Source: Rhodobacterales bacterium UBA3080
GTDB lineage: Bacteria; Pseudomonadota; Alphaproteobacteria; Rhodobacterales; Rhodobacteraceae
Length of the DNA stretch: 8,242 nt
Assembly (NCBI GenBank): GCA_002366645.1
Contig: DFBM01000153.1
Coordinates: forward strand, 1,329-9,570
Direction of reading: 5' to 3'
Shown: piece by piece, positions 5,853 to 8,242 of the stretch
Numbering within the stretch: the first letter of the stretch is position 1
Layout: every line of letters starts with the position of its first letter
The notes under the pieces: model-generated
Told to the model about the DNA's origin: nothing
What the model saw: only the letters and a program-made list of their open reading frames with translations
The model's database searches: none
Made by a program: the position numbers and the translations under genes

Positions 5853-6187
5853 ATGTGATTGTTGTTCTCGGAATCGCAACTCGTTGTGCATATATTGATC
5901 TTGTTAGTAACGAGTATTGAGGACCGAGAGGATCATGTTGATCTTCACAGCGCTTGCCCCGAGTTGTGGTGCTATGAGTTAGCTGGCGGGCCGCTACCGG
6001 TATTCGTTCAAGTAGGTCGCGAGATCGATTTGGATGATATTTGGTGCGGTAATAGGCAATGGTAATTGTATGCGGAGGTGTCCCCTCTGGTGCGTATTAC
6101 CGAATTCATATGTATCGCCCGAATGGCGTACGGTGTTCATAGTTGGAGAAGCATGGGTCCCCCTACGGACCCATGCTTTTTCTTTTT
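5853..6187 (+). ncRNA. Candidate structured RNA (unidentified) ending at a strong terminator
   Basis: No convincing protein is encoded in 5679-6187, yet the second two-thirds is rich in nested pairings. TCTCGG (5866-5871) pairs with CCGAGA (5924-5929), enclosing ACTCGTT (5879-5885) with AACGAGT (5909-5915), and a weaker outer arm reaches 5853/5938. TAGCtGG (5980-5986) pairs with CCGCTA (5991-5996). ATTCG (6002-6006) pairs with CGAAT (6120-6124), enclosing CGGTAATA (6047-6054) with TATTACCG (6095-6102), which in turn encloses CGGAGG/CCTCTG (6073-6078/6084-6089). The stretch ends in an intrinsic terminator pointing right. I do not recognise 6S, tmRNA, RNase P or SRP RNA. The 5' end is not known, and it could instead be a long hsp20 3' leader or decayed sequence. 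Confidence 0.35.
6149..6187 (+). terminator. Strong intrinsic terminator, rightward
   Basis: A perfect 12-bp stem (6149-6160 with 6167-6178; core AGCATGGGTCC / GGACCCATGCT) with a 6-base loop is followed by TTTTTCTTTTT up to 6187. The T-run exists only on the plus strand, so its main direction is rightward. It also lies just after the sat stop codon and may halt leftward transcription less efficiently. Confidence 0.88.
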
Positions 6188-7894
6188 CTAACCCACAATC
6201 AACCCGAGTTGCTCGAGCTTCAGGATGACCTGATGGGCGCAGTTATCGACTTCGACGTTTTCAGTTTCGACGACGATTTCGGCCTTGGTTGGTTCTTCGT
6301 ACGGGTCCGAAATACCGGTGAACTCTTTGATCTTGCCTTCGCGGGCCAGTTTGTAGAGGCCCTTGCGGTCGCGGCGCTCGCATTCTTCAAGGCTGGTAGC
6401 GACGTGCACTTCGACGAAAGTTCCGAAGGATTCGATGTCTTCGCGAACCGCGCGGCGTGTGGCCGTGTAGGGTGCGATCGGGGCGCAGATGGCGATGCCG
6501 CCGTTCTTGGTGATCTCGCTCGCGACATAGCCGATGCGGCGGATATTGAGGTCGCGGTGCTCCTTGCTGAAGCCGAGCTCCGACGACAGGTTTTTGCGGA
6601 CTACATCACCATCAAGCAGGGTTACCGGACGGCCGCCCATTTCCATCAGCTTGACCATTAGCGCGTTTGCGATTGTGGATTTACCGGAGCCGGAAAGGCC
6701 AGTGAAGAATACCGTAAAACCCTGTTTCGACTTGGCCGGACGCGTGCGGCGCAGTTCATCGACCACATTGGGGAAGGAGAACCAGTCGGGGATTTCCAGA
6801 CCCTCGGATAAGCGGCGACGGAGCTCGGTGCCCGAGATGTTTAGAACCGTCAGGCTTGTGTCGACCTCGTCGATGGGCTCGTACTGGGCCTTCTCCTGCA
6901 CGAAAACCATGTGTTTGAAGTCGACCATTTCAACGCCGATTTCGTCTTCATGCTTTTTAAACAGGTCTTGTGCATCGTAAGGACCATAGAAGTCTTCACC
7001 AGCGGAGTTTTTGCCCGGGCCGGCGTGATCGCGGCCAACGATGAAGTGCGTGCAGCCGTGATTGGCGCGGATCAGCCCGTGCCAGACCGCTTCGCGCGGG
7101 CCACCCATACGCATGGCGAGGTTCAGCAGGCTAAGGGACGTCGTGGACGACGGATATTTGTCGAGCACCGCCTCGTAGCAACGTACGCGGGTGAAGTGGT
7201 CGATGTCACCGGGTTTGGTGAGGCCGACGACGGGATGGATAAGAAGGTTGGCCTGCGCTTCTTTGGCAGCGCGGAAGGTCAGTTCCTGATGCGCGCGGTG
7301 CAGCGGGTTGCGGGTCTGGAAGGCAACGACGCGGCGCCAGCCCATTTTGCGAAAGTAGGCGCGCAACTCATTCGGAGTGTTGCGGCGGCCACGATAGTCG
7401 TAATGCACGGGCGCCTGAATGCCGATGACAGGACCGCCAAGGTAAACGTTCCCTGCCGAGTTGTGCAGGTAGTTCACAGCAGGATGGGCATCGTCGTCGG
7501 CACCAAACACGGCTTCGGCTTCACGGGATTTGTTTGGCGTCCATTTGTCGGTAATCGACAGGATTGCCAGGATCACGCCCTCGGGGTCGCGCAGGGCAAT
7601 GTCTTGGCCATCCTCCACGCCAGCTGCAAATTCCTCCGACACATCCAGATTGATCGGCATCGGCCACAGCGACCCGTCAGTCAGACGCATATCGTCGACA
7701 ACACCGTTATAATCCGCCTCGGTCATGAACCCCTTTAGCGGATTGAAGCCGCCGTTCATCAGCAACTCAAGATCACACAACTGCCGCGCCGTCAGATCCC
7801 AGCTAGGCAGATCGCCAGCCTCAACCTTCAGCTTCTCGGCGCTGTCATAGGAAACGTAGAGTTCGGGGATGGGTGTAAGGTTTTGCGCGGACAT
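6188..7894 (-). CDS. sat: Bifunctional sulfate adenylyltransferase / adenylylsulfate kinase
   Basis: A 568-residue fusion that activates sulfate in the cytoplasm: ATP sulfurylase makes APS, and APS kinase phosphorylates it to PAPS for reduction or sulfation. The N-terminal PUA-like domain and Sat catalytic domain span about 1-385, with QTRNPLHRAH (193-202), GRDHAG (287-292) and ISGTELR (353-359). The C-terminal CysC domain spans about 390-568, with an intact P-loop GLSGSGKST (399-407), the DGD substrate motif (428-430), LGFSKEHRDLNIRR and APIAPY (471-476). Because the P-loop is complete, the kinase is likely active, unlike the regulatory copy in some fungi. The start at 7894 (MSAQNLTPIPELYVSYD) is chosen over 7930, which lies inside a leader hairpin and adds unrelated residues. 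It sits next to trxB, whose product usually feeds electrons to PAPS/APS reductase. Confidence 0.96.
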   Translation of the reverse strand: MSAQNLTPIPELYVSYDSAEKLKVEAGDLPSWDLTARQLCDLELLMNGGFNPLKGFMTEADYNGVVDDMRLTDGSLWPMPINLDVSEEFAAGVEDGQDIALRDPEGVILAILSITDKWTPNKSREAEAVFGADDDAHPAVNYLHNSAGNVYLGGPVIGIQAPVHYDYRGRRNTPNELRAYFRKMGWRRVVAFQTRNPLHRAHQELTFRAAKEAQANLLIHPVVGLTKPGDIDHFTRVRCYEAVLDKYPSSTTSLSLLNLAMRMGGPREAVWHGLIRANHGCTHFIVGRDHAGPGKNSAGEDFYGPYDAQDLFKKHEDEIGVEMVDFKHMVFVQEKAQYEPIDEVDTSLTVLNISGTELRRRLSEGLEIPDWFSFPNVVDELRRTRPAKSKQGFTVFFTGLSGSGKSTIANALMVKLMEMGGRPVTLLDGDVVRKNLSSELGFSKEHRDLNIRRIGYVASEITKNGGIAICAPIAPYTATRRAVREDIESFGTFVEVHVATSLEECERRDRKGLYKLAREGKIKEFTGISDPYEEPTKAEIVVETENVEVDNCAHQVILKLEQLGLIVG

Positions 7895-7918
7895 AAGATT
7901 CTCGATATATATAAAAGA

Positions 7919-7944
7919 AGACGGGACCATAGTTGGCCCCGTCT
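7919..7944 (-). promoter_or_regulatory. sat leader hairpin
   Basis: Read on the minus strand, AGACGGGGCC and GGTCCCGTCT form a continuous 10-bp stem with one G-U pair and a 6-base loop. On the plus strand the same place is an A-C mismatch, which points to the minus-strand RNA. It is followed by TCTTTTATATATAT. It could be an attenuator in the sat leader, a 5' stabilising hairpin, or a second terminator after trxB. Confidence 0.55.
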
Positions 7945-7947
7945 ATC

Positions 7948-7975
7948 CTTATAATTATCTTAATATCAATCGAAA
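7948..7975 (-). promoter_or_regulatory. Candidate promoter of sat
   Basis: On the minus strand TTTCGA (7975-7970) and TATAAG (7953-7948) are 16 bases apart in an AT-rich stretch. The start would be near 7941-7942, at the very base of the leader hairpin. The match is moderate. Confidence 0.35.
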
Positions 7976-8021
7976 CGGGTGGAATTTGGTAAAAAAACAC
8001 CAAATCACGCCATTTCGGCAG

Positions 8022-8041
8022 AAAATCGGGAAGGTTTCCCG
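8022..8041 (-). terminator. Probable terminator of trxB
   Basis: On the minus strand, directly after the trxB stop, CGGGAA-ACC-TTCCCG (8041-8027) forms a 6-bp stem followed by ATTTTC. It is short but well placed. Confidence 0.55.
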
Positions 8042-8042
8042 T

Positions 8043-8242
8043 TTATTCTTCGGCTGCGAGGAAGCGTTCGGCTTCGAGGGCTGCCATGCATCCCATTCCG
8101 GCCGATGTTACGGCCTGACGATATTTGTAGTCCGTCAAATCGCCGGCAGCAAAAACGCCGGGAATCGAAGTTGCCGTACTGTCTGGCTGGGTCACCACAT
8201 AGCCGCCCATATGGGTTTCAAGCTGGTCTTTGACCAGTTCTG
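8043..8242 (-). CDS. trxB: Thioredoxin-disulfide reductase TrxB, C-terminal part (gene starts beyond window)
   Basis: This is the C-terminal end (about 65 codons) of the NADPH/FAD flavoenzyme that reduces thioredoxin; the gene is cut by the right window edge. The frame, read leftward, contains PGVFAAGDLTDYKYRQAV and then TSAGMGCMAALEAERFLAAEE before a TAA stop. The G-x-F-A-A-G-D element that binds FAD and the RQAV...AG.G..AA.EAERFL tail are diagnostic of TrxB. The redox-active CxxC lies in the missing part. It reads in the same direction as sat, with about 150 bases between, and each gene probably has its own control signals. Confidence 0.93.
   Translation of the reverse strand, partial: ELVKDQLETHMGGYVVTQPDSTATSIPGVFAAGDLTDYKYRQAVTSAGMGCMAALEAERFLAAEE

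Noticed and set aside
5859..6065. 68-codon open frame with TTG start in the hsp20-sat gap
   Set aside because: No ribosome binding site and no recognisable similarity; it overlaps the inverted repeats of the RNA candidate.
5853..6187. Known RNAs (6S, tmRNA, RNase P, SRP RNA) as identity of the RNA candidate
   Set aside because: The diagnostic conserved segments are not present: no tmRNA tag or T-arm, no RNase P core, no SRP GGAAG loop. 6S cannot be excluded by eye, but its single long bubble-helix is not seen.
6143..6661. 172-codon open frame on the plus strand
   Set aside because: Its start lies in the terminator region and the rest is antisense to the cysC domain; its acidic, repetitive composition is a mirror of the opposite strand.
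6911..7738. Long open frame of 275 codons on the plus strand
   Set aside because: It lies wholly antisense to the sat/cysC gene, has no recognisable domain, and is explained by the codon bias of a GC-rich gene on the other strand.
7895..7930. Upstream start for sat at 7930
   Set aside because: It lies inside the leader hairpin and the extra residues are unlike Sat N-termini.
7984..8005. ATTTGGT / ACCAAAT inverted repeat with A-rich loop
   Set aside because: A 7-bp AT-rich stem between trxB and sat with no T-run after it on either strand; most likely chance in AT-rich sequence.

Overview
The window looks like ordinary chromosome from an alphaproteobacterium, most likely a Rhodobacteraceae (roseobacter-like) strain. 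This is inferred from the style of the proteins (GroEL, PurE/PurK, a fused Sat-CysC), a short DUF465 (YdcH-type) gene next to purEK, a sigma-32-like heat-shock promoter and a perfect FNR-type box. No phage, transposon or CRISPR sequence was seen.

Layout, left to right. The 3' end of groEL (1-555, +) closes with a textbook UUCG-loop terminator. An FNR-type site and matching promoter precede a secreted/membrane protein with a bactofilin-like beta-helix and several membrane helices (711-1850, +). A GC-rich terminator hairpin separates it from an EamA-family transporter (1990-2832, +) and a small tandem-DUF1508 (YegP-like) protein (2936-3247, +). A 12-bp stem hairpin lies between the converging yegP-like gene and the purEK operon, which reads leftward (purE 4849->4361, purK 4368->3304) and has its own promoter. 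Upstream of purE, also leftward, is the DUF465 gene (5134->4916). It is divergent from an IbpA-type Hsp20 gene (5271-5678, +) that has a sigma-32-type promoter and a possible structure over its ribosome binding site. A 509-base stretch without a convincing gene follows (5679-6187). It is AT-rich at first, with 11-bp-phased repeats that contain a CtrA-like TTAA-N7-TTAA, then rich in nested inverted repeats, and it ends in a very strong rightward terminator. I think it may encode a structured RNA. The bifunctional ATP sulfurylase/APS kinase gene (7894->6188, -) comes next, with a 10-bp leader hairpin, and the window ends in the 3' part of trxB (8242->8043, -).

Functionally these are housekeeping genes. 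Two chaperones (GroEL, Hsp20) handle heat stress, PurE/PurK carry out the carboxylation step of purine synthesis, Sat-CysC makes PAPS from sulfate, and TrxB supplies reduced thioredoxin, which is also the usual electron donor for PAPS/APS reduction. The parts most worth a second look are the 5679-6187 interval, the FNR-controlled beta-helix membrane protein and the regulatory elements of hsp20 and sat.
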